A stretch of DNA of 64,000 nucleotides from Megalonaias nervosa (taxonomy: Eukaryota > Mollusca > Bivalvia > Unionida > Unionidae). Positions 36,461 to 47,910 of the stretch are shown piece after piece. Positions within the stretch are counted from its first letter, which is position 1, and the number at the start of each line of letters is the position of its first letter. Where the stretch lies: the NCBI GenBank assembly GCA_016617855.1, contig JAECUM010001894.1, positions 1 to 64,000 of the forward strand, in the 5' to 3' direction. The translations under genes and the position numbers were made by a program. The notes under the pieces were generated by a model. It was given only the letters and a program-made list of their open reading frames with translations. It had not been told where the DNA came from and did not search any database.

Positions 36461-37016
36461 TCTATGCATTGGCATTATGACTACCATGTACCATTGTATA
36501 TCAGGTGGCCTTTCCTATGAGGCAGCAATATGGATGCTATGTTAAGCATAATATAAGGTGGTTACTAATTTGTAGTGGTAGTATAGTTACCATGTACCAT
36601 GTTAATAAGGTGGTCTTCCCAAGAGGTTGCAAAATGGCTGCAATGTTCCATGTTAATAAGGTGGTCTTTCTGTGAGGTCGCAAAATGGGTGCCATGTACT
36701 ATGTTAATAAGGTGGTCTTTCTTGTGAAGTTGCAATATGGCTCACATATAGCATGTTAATAAGGTGGTATTTCCTGAGAGGCTGCAATATGGCTGATATG
36801 TACCATGTTAATATAATGGTATTTTCTGTGAGGTTGCAATATGGCTGCCATGTACCAGATTAATAAGGTTATCTTTCCTGTGAGGTTGCAATATGGCTGC
36901 CATGTACCATGTTAATAAGGTGGTATTTCATGTGAAGTGGCAATATGGCTGCCATATACCATGTTAATAAGGCAGCCTTTGCTGTGAGGTGGCAATATGG
37001 CTGCCATAAACCATGT
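36461..37016. repeat. ~52-57 bp minisatellite, about ten copies
   Basis: Units contain caatatggctgccatgtacc, atgttaataaggtgg and tctttcctgtgaggt. Spacing varies slightly and the left-most units are the most worn. Confidence 0.9.
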
Positions 37017-38299
37017 TGTATTGAGGGATCACTCTACCTACAAGACACCAGAAATGGATGGCTGCAAAAATTAATTCACTTTTCTGTTTACCAGGGTTTT
37101 TAAAAATATTGACATTGAGGTTGCAATGTGTATACATGCAAATGCTTGGCTTAGTTTACTGCCTTTAAACATGTACAATATAGGTCTAAGTGTACACAAA
37201 CATGAATGTGACACTCATCGATACAGGAACAAACAATTCATTAGCCCATTTCTGCTTGAGGGGATTATATGGTAGAATTCTTTTGTTAATTTAAATGGAC
37301 CTGATGTTCATATCAAATGTGGCATTGCTGAAGTAGAGCAAAGGTTAATGAGAATTAGGTATAGCGCAGAATCCATTACACATCAGACATTTAATAAGCC
37401 AATATGAGACCTAAAATAATCTTGAAGAAGAGATGCTGATTCTGTCTCTCTTGCAGAGTGTTATTGGTGTACAGATATCTGCCAACTTGTGGGAGTTTCA
37501 TGTTAATACAACTGCATATAATTTTTTTAGATTTAATCTTTTAGCGAAGACTAAAAAATAAATAAAATTATTTGTCTAAAATGTTAAAAATCAGATTTGT
37601 AAATAGCTAAAATGAGCATTATTAAAGTTAATTGAATTATGTATTTTTCAATGAAAATTAAAGACAGTGAAACCCAAAATTTCAAGTTGCATGATTTTGA
37701 GTTACACAACCACTCTAATGGAATGCTACAACTGTATAAGTCATTTTTTAGCTCTATTCTAAAACTATTGCCTATTTTTTGCACAAACATGAATAGTGCA
37801 GTTGATGGTATTACAAGCTGTTACTTCATTTACAAATGATTTACACATGAAGCTTAGAGTTTTCCTGGCCCTTTTCCTTTGAAGGCTGTTTTGTACTTGT
37901 ATGCTTTGTTGAGTGCATTGTGGAGTAAAAATCAGGCTGATTAGTTTTTTTTTAAGGTTTCACACAAGATGTTATTCCACCATACTCAGATTCTGGGCTA
38001 TTTGTGAACCTTGGGAGCATGTTGAACTTGAGACCTTTCACTATTTTTTGCCTTTGAGGTTGCATGGCTGTAACTTGACATATTTGCAAAAGATTTTCCT
38101 GTTTTTATTTTTTGTAAAAAGCGATTGTGTGGTTTGGAAGTAGCAAATGTATAGCTTCTTGGCATTTGTTGACTGGATTGTTTTATCGGTAGTGGTGGTT
38201 TCTCTTCTGATGACTTTTGTGGAATAGCTAGGAAGAAGTGCTGATGCATTCCTACAGAGGCTTACAGTAGGGTCATGATATAGTAGTTCACTGTTCGCA
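37017..38299. other. Non-coding stretch, no gene seen
   Basis: No exon, element or array recognised. Confidence 0.5.
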
Positions 38300-38513
38300 G
38301 AGGGTTGCTTTCACTTCTGGGTAAGTCTCTGTGGGTTCGAGTCTTAGGCTCGGCTAACATGAGTATGTGAGAAAGCTTGCCAGTAGCTTCTCGTAGGATG
38401 GTGGTTCTTCCCAGGGTTTTCCAGGAGGGTTCTTCCTCCACCAGTTATACTGGCTGCCATGTATAGCCTATCTTGTGCTGAAAAATGGCATTAAACTCCA
38501 CAACAACAACTTC
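38300..38513 (+). mobile_element. SINE-B copy 4
   Basis: Has a B-box gggttcgagtct near 38333, the gtatgtgagaaagcttgcc block, ggttcttcctccacc, and the 3' end gccatgtatagcctatctt with ggcattaaac and an aacaacaac tail. The front half of the tRNA-like head is poorly conserved. Confidence 0.87.
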
Positions 38514-39104
38514 TGGGCAAGTACAGACTAGAAGACAAAGCTGCACGGAGGAAAGTGCAGATATTCATTACCATTTGTTTCAGTGATCTGGTCTCTAACA
38601 GTCCAAGACTGGTTTCATTGTCTTTGTAATTCATCAAAGAGAAAAGTTTTGCTTAATGCATTTGTTCAGCTGATCATGATATTGTTGGTGTGAGGTTTTT
38701 ATACCACCTACTTACTGGTGTAGCTAGCGAAACCATCTTTTCATACCATTTGACATCAGCTTGTTGCTATTAGGCAGTAGTATTACAAATGATAGCTTGG
38801 CAGCCAGTACACTTGTCTGCATTGATATCATTTAATGCAGCCTGGATTTGACGGTAATTGATGAGAAAATGAAGATTATTCAATTTTGTGGGGTTGGGTT
38901 AAGAAAGAGATGGCTAAATGACATATTAGTTATTGTAAAATAAAACATATTTTATTAGTGACAGTAAATACAGAGTTCAGATACATTAGCAAAAAACTGT
39001 GGTGGTGTTGTATTGGTTCTTAGCCAGCATGGAATCAGTTTAGGTGTCATGCTGCTGGTGTTACCTGGGTTCTATGTCGGATCAATAGGCCTTTCACTGG
39101 GTGC
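38514..39104. other. Spacer between two SINE-B copies
   Basis: About 590 bp with nothing recognisable. Confidence 0.5.
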
Positions 39105-39352
39105 TCTGGGTGGCCAAGTGGTCTAATGTGCTCACCTTTATAGATCACTGACATCTCACCTGTGTCTGTGAGAGTTCTAGTTTTGGGCTTAGTCAGTGTT
39201 GGCATGTGAGAAAGCTTACCAGTCCCATCAGTTGGTGGTTCTTCGCAGGGTCTTCCTGGGTTCTTCCTCCACCAGTAATACTGGCCACCGTGTACAGCCT
39301 ATAATGTGCTGTTATGAAACCCGTGCTAACAAACCAACCAACCAACCATCCA
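39105..39352 (+). mobile_element. SINE-B copy 5, near full length
   Basis: Head with ggtggccaagtggtctaatg (A-box-like), then gagagttctagttttggg (worn B-box), gcatgtgagaaagcttacc, ggttcttcctccacc and a diverged 3' end, ggccaccgtgtacagcctat. The tail is caaaccaaccaaccaacc, an unusual variant of the CAA tail. Confidence 0.85.
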
Positions 39353-39507
39353 CTGGGTTTACTGATATTGCTGATACAAATTTCTTTAAATTATTGTATT
39401 TGCCTTGAAACAATTTTTAAATAAATAACCTTTGATTAACAGGAGTTTATTTTAAAGAACCACTGCACCATTTCTTATCACTGTATCAGTAGATTTGCAA
39501 ATTTTAA

Positions 39508-39560
39508 TCAGTAGATTGGCTTTCAGGTCAGTAGATTGGCTTTCAGATCAGTAGATTCAT
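39508..39560. repeat. 20-bp repeat, two and a half copies
   Basis: cagtagattggctttcaggt appears almost exactly twice in a row, followed by a partial cagtagatt. Confidence 0.85.
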
Positions 39561-41339
39561 TTTTTATCATTATAAAAATGTTATGTTTTAAGGGATTGAC
39601 GAAAAGCAAATGCACTTTTGGCCGTAATATGTATTCTCTTCATACTATAAAGAAGCAGCAAGTTTTTAAGATGAATCCAATTCCGATTCTAATGGAAAAT
39701 GTTACAGTGATAATACTTATAATTTTTATGAGTTGCATCGTCAATTGCATTAAATAAGAACAGTTGTACATCTTATGGTTCACTGCGGGATTTTTATAAA
39801 ATCCATTTTTAGTTTCCTTTACAATATCACAGTCTGGTGACCACTGATGACATTCATTGTAATTATTAAGCATCACACTTAGGAGGTTCTCAATGATTTT
39901 CTAGTCCAAATTATCCCAAAATATAAAATGTAAAAATACTTGCAATCAAAGTCTCTACAAGTGTCACTTCATCCACTTTTGATCCAGTGTCAAAGAAGTC
40001 CTTCAACTTGGGTTGTTTGTTACAGAAGAATCACTTCTCCTATGTAATGGTGTCTGCATATGCCTGGAGATATCTTACTCCCTTCGTATACTGTCTTAGA
40101 GTTCATGTTGCATGAAACACTCACTGCAAACCCAAGACCTTTTTTTACATACCTGCACACAGTTTGAACTGATTTCCCAGCCTTGTTGAACTTTTAAAAC
40201 TTTTTACTTGGTGGTTTCTTATCATTGAGATAAAGTGCTGTTTGAACATCAACAAAAAATATAAGAGCTCATCTTAAATACTCCTTTTAAAAGATCTTGA
40301 ATAATACAGTACCAATTAAATAACACAAAATAAACCATCAAAATGCTTAGTTTGGGGCAGGGGACCTCCATGTTATCTCCCCTCTCCCAAACTCAGAAAC
40401 ATCATTGACCACCTTTGATCCTTTCATTACTTATAAAACCTCAAAAAATCTTAAGTTCTCTAAATAAAAACAGTAAGCTAATCAATTACCTGCTTGCTGT
40501 GCACACATTTGCTGTTCTTTAAGAACTGTAATCTGATTACTTGGCCATGCATCATCATACTTGTCATTGCACATATGGAACTTTTCTTGACCCCTGTTCT
40601 AGCTGGTTTCTCTAATGTGTTGATAGAATGCATGAAAATACTGTTTTTTAAAATCAGATTTGTACAAATTTATATAATTTTCAAAAGCAGTAGATTTCAT
40701 CTATAAAATGGTATGTGTGATAGATGCCTTTAAAATGGTAGTTTTAGTCTACTGCTGGTAGAATCAAATTCATGCATTATCTACAGTTTCATAATGTCTA
40801 ACAGTTGGAAACAAAATCACAAGAATACTAGGCTTGTTTTACTGAAATGTCATATATTTAACAAAGACATGACTTGAGAAGTGAATGTTGTTATAAGAAC
40901 AGGTAAAAGATGAATTGCAAATGAAACAATTAAGCTGAGCAAGGTATGACATGGATAATGCATTAATTGTCCGCTGTTCAATGAGCCTGATGGGTAGATA
41001 GAGAAAAAAGTTGAGTTTAAGTGTTTCAGTGGCATCATTTCACTTTTTGTGAACCATGAACACAGAAATTTGGTAAATATTGCAACTGAAAGTGACATAT
41101 TGTTAAAAAAAATTATTGGTCTTAAGCAGATATTGCTTGTTTTTATTTTTGTGGTGATAATAGTTAAATTTCATTCATTGAGAAGTTTATGATGATCAGC
41201 TTCCCCTGAAGTGTTTCAGAGTTTTGAATAAGCTGCTTACAAAATCATGGAAAGTGGTGGCCATATATGGAGACAAAAATCACAAACTTTTAACATCCAA
41301 TTAGGATTGAAAATATTAATCTGATTCATCGAGACTTGT
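39561..41339. other. Non-coding stretch, no gene seen
   Basis: No gene recognised. A minus-strand segment near 39.95-40.2 kb is moderately free of stops but lacks a motif or clear splice sites. Confidence 0.45.
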
Positions 41340-42265
41340 AGACTCTATTAATTAGCAATATGTTACTATACCGATATCCATCTTGAAAATATTTTGTTGT
41401 TACTTCTCCTGAATGGAAAATAATTAAAATGGGGTTTTCACTGGAAGACTTCTTTTCATGTCAGCTTCATCCAAAATGAAAATGGTTTTGTTCAGACATC
41501 TTCAAAATATTATTACTGCATTACCTTCTTAATGGACTGTGATATTAGCATTCGGGTTTTATTAAATGACTTAGTATAATATCAAGTTTGTCCTTGGAGA
41601 ATATGGTACAGACCTGACATCCAATATGGTCACCATTGCAGACATCTTTAAAATCTTGTTATTGCTACTCTTGTTGTAAGGAAGGCCTTATTAGCATGGA
41701 TTTTTACCAGAAGACTTCTTATGGTGTCAAGTTGATCTTGAATGAAAATATGCCCACCACAATGTAATGCTGATTTGACATCCAATATGGCCACCATGGC
41801 AGTCATCTTGAAAGTTTTGTTATCACTATACCTCCTGGATGGAAAGTCATATCAACATGTCCTGAACAGAAAGGGTACTAATCTGGCAGTCAATATGCCA
41901 CCATGGGGGCAATCTGGAAAATCTTATTGCTATTGCTTATATAAGTAGAAGATATATTGACATTGTGTTTTCAACAGAAGACTAATTATGATATCTGGTT
42001 TGTCCTAAATGAAAACAGTGCCAGCCTGAGGTCAAATATTGCTGGCATGCCAGCATCTTCTTGAAAATATTGTGGCCACTTCAAAAGGAAAGTCAAATTG
42101 GCATGGAATTGTAATGGGAAGACTTTTTGTGGTGTCTACTTTGTCCTATATAAAAACGAAGCTGACAAAACACAAAATATGGCCACCAAGGGAGCCATCT
42201 TGAAAATAATTTTGCTTCTCCTCGTGAACAGAAGTAGAGATGCCAATGGGTATGAAGGTGTAATG
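41340..42265. repeat. Degenerate repeat family D1, third field
   Basis: Five to six diverged modules of the 3.4-4.5 kb repeat. Anchors are catcttgaaaatatt near 41387, tccaatatggtcaccattgc near 41620, tccaatatggccaccatggc near 41780, atgccaccatgggggcaatc near 41895, and atatggccaccaaggg near 42177. Spacing is about 120-280 bp. No frame is shared by the modules. Confidence 0.75.
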
Positions 42266-42503
42266 GTATGCGCCCATTGATAATAATGCAGGTTATAAAA
42301 TGAACCATAAGGTACCCGTTTACCATATACAAGTTTTCTGCCAGTGCTTGTAAAAGCAGTACTTTGTTTTCAAGTTGACAATCCTTTTGAATGAGCTGCA
42401 AATGCATGTACTTTTTCAGTGCCAAGCAGAGGTATGCCTCTTCCAGTAATTAATTGACCTTAATCCCATAGCTTGTTCTCCTATGTGAAAATTATTTGAG
42501 CCT
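42266..42503. other. Short unassigned stretch
   Basis: A minus-strand frame (42425 downward) reads MALKKYMHLQLIQKDCQLEN and continues open for about 110 codons, but its downstream part runs through D1 repeat sequence, so it is probably fortuitous. Confidence 0.35.
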
Positions 42504-42803
42504 GTGTGTGGTACAGTGGCAAGTGACAGAGGGTGGTTATTTGATCTTTCATCACAACTGACATGTTCAGTTGCAACCTTGAATAGATTTCACAAATTGT
42601 ACGATCAAAGTGTTACTTGCAAATCTCAAGCTCAATCTCTTAATAAGCATCTGCATATAACACTGAGGCCAAAGATAAGGAGTCAGACGATATTTATGAT
42701 GACAATAGAACATCATGATTTACTAGACAATGATGGAGAATTTCAGAACTTTATCGAGAATGAGGATGAATTTTTAAACTTTGTACCAGATTACATTAAG
42801 TAG
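42504..42803 (+). CDS. Unrecognised 99-codon frame, acidic C-terminus
   Basis: An open frame outside any recognised repeat. Its last third is acidic and phased: LLDNDGEFQNFIENEDEFL precedes a stop, with a (D/N)(D/E)(G/D)EFxNF pattern occurring twice. The middle is basic (HLHITLRPKIRSQ). No signal peptide, membrane segment or known domain is seen and no partner exon was found. It could be a gene fragment, a decayed transposon ORF or chance. Confidence 0.2.
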   Translation: MCGTVASDRGWLFDLSSQLTCSVATLNRFHKLYDQSVTCKSQAQSLNKHLHITLRPKIRSQTIFMMTIEHHDLLDNDGEFQNFIENEDEFLNFVPDYIK

Positions 42804-42939
42804 AGATATTTATAGGATACTGTCAATTAAAAGATGTGGACACATTTAATACAATTTCCCTTTGGTTGGGTACCCAGTTAGCCAATCACTAGGAATGATG
42901 GGTACCTGGTAGAAGTTTTCTAAAATTTGGGACAACTTT
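42804..42939. other. Short unassigned stretch
   Basis: Contains a near-duplicate of ggtacc words (gggtacccagttag and gggtacctggtag). Nothing else. Confidence 0.4.
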
Positions 42940-43090
42940 AATCAGAAGTTGTATAGACAATGGTTTTTCAGCAGAAGCTTGTGGTATTTAGTTTGAGTGT
43001 TAGTAAAGGATGCTGCTCAGAAATCCATCATGGCTGCCACAGTGGATGTCTTGAAAATCTTGATATGGCTAATGGATGCTTTAAGTAACT
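42940..43090. repeat. Single worn D1 repeat module
   Basis: The parts aatccatcatggctgccac, gatgtcttgaaaatcttg and tggtttttcagcagaagctt match the D1 module. Isolated, with no tandem partner. Confidence 0.55.
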
Positions 43091-43265
43091 ATACTCTTAG
43101 AAAAATGTTTAGTGGTATAGAGTGTTTGTCACCTTCAATTTGTATGCCATTCTGACCCATCAGGGCTTTTTCAAGGGGCTAGTGACTTCTTATTGTGATG
43201 ATGGCATAAAAATGCACTTTACAATGAATCCTGTTGGCATGTCAGCATGTATTAATGTTTATATT

Positions 43266-43291
43266 GACACGAGACTGCACGATCTCGTGTC
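43266..43291. other. Perfect 9-bp inverted repeat
   Basis: gacacgaga, eight bases, then tctcgtgtc form a perfect short stem. No pairing repeat or element around it was found. Confidence 0.6.
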
Positions 43292-43647
43292 TAATGGCTA
43301 GTACATTGAGAATATTGTGAAATCAAAGGATATAAAGCAAATCTTCTTACTTGGCAGCTTATCTGGCTTTATCGTGATAGTTACTGATGACTTATTGGTC
43401 TTTTCAAATGAATACACATGCAGATTAGCAAATTAATTGTCTCCATTAGATTAAAAAAAAATAACTGGTGCTGACATTGGTAATGTCTGGTTGTAGCATC
43501 AGCCTAATTTCTTGTTCAAATCAGACACTAGTTATCAACCATGGACCAGAGGGGAAAAAAGAGCTAGGTTCAGCAGTATGATGTGTGATTTGGATTTTTA
43601 ACGTTGCTTTAACAATTTTTAAGTCATGTCGCTATGATGTCTGCAGT

Positions 43648-43649
<2 letters not shown>

Positions 43650-43682
<33 letters not shown>

Positions 43683-45950
43683 GACTTTATTTAGCAAAGG
43701 TAACGTAACTCAATTAGTTACAGAACTAATCTACCTTAAGGCCTTCTGTCTGTTATGTACAATATATACAGTATATACAACATGATGTGAAGAATCTGGC
43801 TTGACACTAAATAATTAAGTAATTTTAAAAGTCAAAGTATCAAGCCTGGAACACATGCACAGGCATCTGTTAATACATAAACATATATAAAATATAAAAT
43901 ATCATCCTGCATTGAAAAATTCAACTGTGAAAATGATGCAAAATTACAGAAAAGCAGGCGGTATTTATTGTACTAGAACTGTTCAATTTTCTAAAGATTT
44001 CATCCATTTGAGACACTGATTATGAAAAGAAGAAAAGCTAAGAGCCTGCCTTATGTCACTAGGAATGTTGTTCCATACCAGTGGACCAGTATATTGAAAA
44101 TTTTTTTTAAACAATTCCTTCTTTGGCCTTGGTATAATGTAATTTTTACTTCTAATGGACCTTAAATTTGGAGTACCATCAGCATCTCTTTGGTGAAAGA
44201 TATTGCTTAGATAGATAGGAATGGCTTTTCTGGATACTTTATACATCAATTTGGCCTTTCTAAGAAATATTCTTTCATGTATTGTTAAAATCTTTATATT
44301 ATTCATTGCATCCTGGAAATTGTCTATACATTGATCTAGAATTAAATGGCAAGCCCTCTTTTGGAGTCTTAAAAGTGTTGTTATGTTGGAATTAGAGGTA
44401 TTACCCCAAATTACATTACAATAGTCCAGATATGGCTGAATGTAACTTTTATAAAAGATGACCCTATACTGAAGAGGAATGTATGTTTTGATTTTCCTCA
44501 GTAGCCAAAGATAAGAATGAACCTTTTTTGAAATGTGTTTAATGTGAATAGACCAAGTAAGATTGTTATCTAAGAATACACCAAGAATTTTATCCTGAGA
44601 GGTCATATTAAGGCTCACATTGTCAAATAGAACCTGGAGTTTGTCGCTATCTAGCCTTGCTCATTTTTGTTGCATTGTAACTAGTAGGGCTTTCATTTTT
44701 TCTGTATTTATGATCATACTGTTTTCTTTGCACCATACTTGAAGTCTTTTGAGAACATCTTGTAAGTTATTTTCAAGTACTGTTTTGGTTTTACCCATCT
44801 CAGAAAGTGTAGTATCATCTGCATAGAAGTCAGTGGAAGAAATTGAAGTTCCAATCTTAAGAGGTAAGTCGTTGATAAAAAGAATGAATAACAGAGGTCC
44901 ATGGATAGAGCCCCGTGGTACTCCACAAATAATTTTTTACTTTCAGACAGTTGACCATTTAAAGATACTTTTTGCACTCTGTCGGTTAAGTAAGAAGTAA
45001 ACCAGTTTAGGGAGTTTTCACTGCATTGATAGATTTTTAGTTTTTCAAGCAAAATTTCATGGTCTACAAGATCAAAAGCTTTACAAAAATCAACCATAAT
45101 AGTGCCTACCATTTCTCTTTGATCTAATGCTTTCAGCCATTTATCAATCAAAGATACAAGTGCAATTTCACAGGAGCCAGACTGATTATCATGAATAAGA
45201 TCATAAGTGTTCAAATAGTTGAGAAAAGAATCATGTACATGTTTTCCTAGTAATCTGGAGAGACAAGGAAGGATAGAGATGGGTCTGTAGTTATTTACAT
45301 CATCTTTTGTTCCTGCTTTATGCAATGGTGTAACCTTGGCAGTTTTCCATGTTTGTGGAAATTTATCAGACCTAATACTTTCCTTGCAAATGAAAGCTAT
45401 ACTCTCTGCAATTGCAGGTGCAGCTACCTTTAGTAGCCTTGGTCCAATCATATCAAGTCCTGTAGCTTTACAATCATCCATTTTTTAAATATATTTCAAC
45501 ACAAATTCTGGACTCATTTCAGGAATTTCAAACTTTATATTGTTTGGCAGTTTTTAGCACAAAAATGTTTGAGTTCCAGATGATCAGATGAAGTTCTGGG
45601 TTCTTTAAGTTTTTCAGCAATTTGAATGAAAAAGTCATTAAAAATATTTGTGATGTCAGTTGGATTATTGGTATAAATGCCCTCATGATTGAGTGATAAA
45701 ATTTCAGTTTTACTCTTACATTTGCCTGCACCAAACTCTGTAAACACTTTCCAGATAGCTTTCGGGTTATTTTGGCTTTCATCCAGCTCTTTTTTGAAGT
45801 GCACTTGTTTGGCTTGACATATCATTTTGTTAACTTTATTCCTCCAAACTCTATATTCAGTTTGATTTCCTACTGATTTTAGTTGGTCTCTTTGCTTTAT
45901 TGCTTCTAAAATTTCTGGGGAGATCCAGCCTAGCTGGTGGTCTTTCTTTA
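43650..45950 (-). mobile_element. CR1-group LINE copy 1, 5'-truncated
   Basis: A minus-strand non-LTR retrotransposon. It starts just after the endonuclease (WISPEILEAIKQRDQLKS), keeps the reverse transcriptase and C-terminal region, and ends in a 3' UTR with an ATT-repeat tail (plus-strand AAT run, 43650-43681), as is usual in CR1/L2 relatives. It sits inside SINE-A copy 4. Confidence 0.9.
43983..45930 (-). pseudogene. CR1 ORF2 (reverse transcriptase), frameshifted
   Basis: Minus-strand order: the linker with NNPKAIWKVFTEFGAGK (45825-45535), then RT motifs CKATGLDMIGPRLLK, WKTAKVTPLHKAGTK, NNYRPISIL, MVDFCKAFDLVDHEILLEKL and WFTSYLTDR (45481 downward). At about 44.94 kb the frame shifts. 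In the other frame CGVPRGSIHGPLLF and the catalytic FYADDT (44811-44825) are intact. A further stop near 44.66 kb precedes the 211-codon C-terminal frame (44618-43983), which has DYCNVIWGNTSN and NYIIPRPKKELFKKNF. The catalytic Asp pair is kept, but the frameshift and stop make it non-coding. Confidence 0.88.
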
Positions 45951-46164
45951 TGGCAGTTGAAAGTGATGTCTAGCTCTGGGACATCATGCCGCAGACATGT
46001 AGCATGATGTCCCACCCAGTCACATTATCCTGACACCAGGCCGACCAGTCCTAACACTAACCTCCTAATGCTGAGTGCCAAGTGAGACAGCTGTCAGTAC
46101 CATTTTTATAAGTCTTTGGTATGACTCAGCCAGGGATTGAACCCACGACCTCCTGCATCCAAGG

Positions 46165-46385
46165 TTCAGCAATGAGAAACAGAGATGGTCAGCCAACCAG
46201 AAACACATTTTTTGTGGCTGCATTTAATAACAACTTTTACTGACAGTTTTTCTACTTAGATTGAGTTTGGAGGGTATTCACATCCAGTATGTCACAGCGA
46301 ATATGCAGGTGAAACAGTAAATAATATTTATTTGTAAAATGGTCATCTCGGTGATTATGTGGTACAAAATTATAAGGTCATCTCA
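46165..46385. other. Spacer between two SINE-A copies
   Basis: About 220 bp of unremarkable sequence between SINE-A copy 4 (minus) and copy 5 (plus). Confidence 0.5.
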
Positions 46386-46696
46386 ATTGATGTGTTGGTG
46401 GCCTAGTGGTTAGAGCGTCTGCCTCAGATGCAGGAGGTCGTGGGTTCGATCACTGGCCAAGTCATACCAAAGACTTACAAAAATGGTGCTAATAGCTGCC
46501 TCGCTTGGCACTCAGCATTAAGAGGTTAGTGTTAGGACTGGTTGGCCTGGTGTCAGGATAATGTGACTGGGTGGGACATGATGCTACATGTCTGCAGCAT
46601 GATGCCCCAGTGCTAGACATCACTATAAACTGGCACACTGCAGACATCATAGCGATATGACTGAAAACTTGTTAAAGCTACATTAAAAATCCAAAT

Positions 46697-46791
<95 letters not shown>
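46386..46791 (+). mobile_element. SINE-A copy 5, full length, long CA tail
   Basis: The best-preserved copy: an A-box-like ggtggcctagtggttagagc near 46390, a B-box gggttcgatcact near 46442, the complete body, and gcagcatgatgccccagtgc, tagacatcactataaactgg, then cattaaaaatccaaatct leading into about 46 CA units (46699-46791). The long uninterrupted dinucleotide run suggests expansion from the SINE tail. Confidence 0.93.
46699..46791. repeat. CA microsatellite, about 46 units
   Basis: Uninterrupted CA dinucleotides directly following the SINE-A 3' end. The long cysteine/valine frame seen on the minus strand is only this repeat. Confidence 0.98.
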
Positions 46792-46795
<4 letters not shown>

Positions 46796-47861
46796 TGTAC
46801 AGTAGCAATACAGTGTAAAGTGTCTGCCAAACTGTAAACCAGCAAAATGCAGTATGATCTTTGATTTACTCTCCACAATTTTGTTTTTGCAGCATTTAAC
46901 TCCAGGCAAAAAAATGTATGTGTGTTTCGTATTGTACTGGCTTTAAAATTAGGGTAGGTAGTAACAGTTTTTATTTTATTTAAACATTACATATATTATA
47001 ATGATTTGTATATATAATGTACTAAGCACATCAAGTACTGGGCAAAACCAGCTCAGTTAGATGTACAAATCAATTCTGGGAATTTTTTTGGTTGAATTTA
47101 TTAATTTTGAATTTATTGGGGGGTTGGGGGCCAATCTTATTATAATCTGATCTCCACTGTCCTACGTGAAAATCTGAAAGAGACTGTATAGGGATTATGT
47201 TCTGGTAACCTGTGTTATTACCATAATTACTATAATTACTGTAATTACCATAATCACTAACTTTATCAGTCAATCAGATGAAGTCTTTTATCATTGTGTT
47301 CGTGAAGACTGAGCAGTAAAGCTGAAGAGCATCATTGTGTGCTGACTGATTTTATTCAGTTTCAGATTTCTGAAAGCTGCATTTCTTTTTGGCTAATTCA
47401 AAGGTCACCAGGGCATGACCACTAAGCTGTCTCTGTAAGATTTTCATGTATGACAGCAGAGATCTGACTTTAATGAGAGTCATCAGTTGCTTTACATGTA
47501 TTTGTATTACTTTCAATGAAATTTCTCAAATTGACCAGCAAAATTTTGATGATTCAAACTTAAAAATTGAGCCTGTTTTAAAAAATGAGACTGCTTCTGT
47601 AGTTTGATATCATCAATACCTTTTATTATAGTTAGTAAACCAGGCTGTTAACAGGTCTAGTGATAAGAAGCAGCAGAAGATTCAGAAAAATCGAATTTGA
47701 TAAATAATGACAGATTTTTCCACTGCCCCCCCCCCCTTTTTAGTAATAAAGTACTGATTATTTAAGCACATTATATGGAAATGTATAACGCAGGAAATAA
47801 TATCACCTGCATCAATGAAAAATGGAGTTTATTAATATTGTCATTATTAATATTGTCATTG
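46792..47861. other. Non-coding stretch, no gene seen
   Basis: No gene recognised. There is a run of C bases near 47727-47739 and a short run of ataattact-like 9-bp repeats near 47220-47260. Confidence 0.5.

Positions 47862-47900
<39 letters not shown>
47862..47900. repeat. ATT microsatellite
   Basis: About thirteen ATT units preceded by two attaatattgtc repeats. Possibly an orphan LINE tail, but no LINE body is attached. Confidence 0.9.
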
Positions 47901-47901
<1 letters not shown>

Positions 47902-47910
47902 AAGATTTGA

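Larger units (their letters stand above)
43581..46164 (-). mobile_element. SINE-A copy 4, split by a CR1 insertion
   Basis: The SINE's 3' part lies at 43581-43649 (reverse complement of ctgcagacatcatagcgac and gttaaaaatccaaatcac). The rest lies at 45951-46164, running from tagacatcacttt through the body to the B-box region (gggttcaatccc) and a truncated head. The two halves join at ctgcagtg and tggcag with no apparent loss of bases. The 2.3 kb between them is the CR1 LINE. Confidence 0.88.

Noticed and set aside
46613..46909. Cysteine/valine-rich protein on the minus strand (and similar at 5693-5917)
   Set aside because: The frame is the translation of a CA microsatellite at the SINE-A tail.
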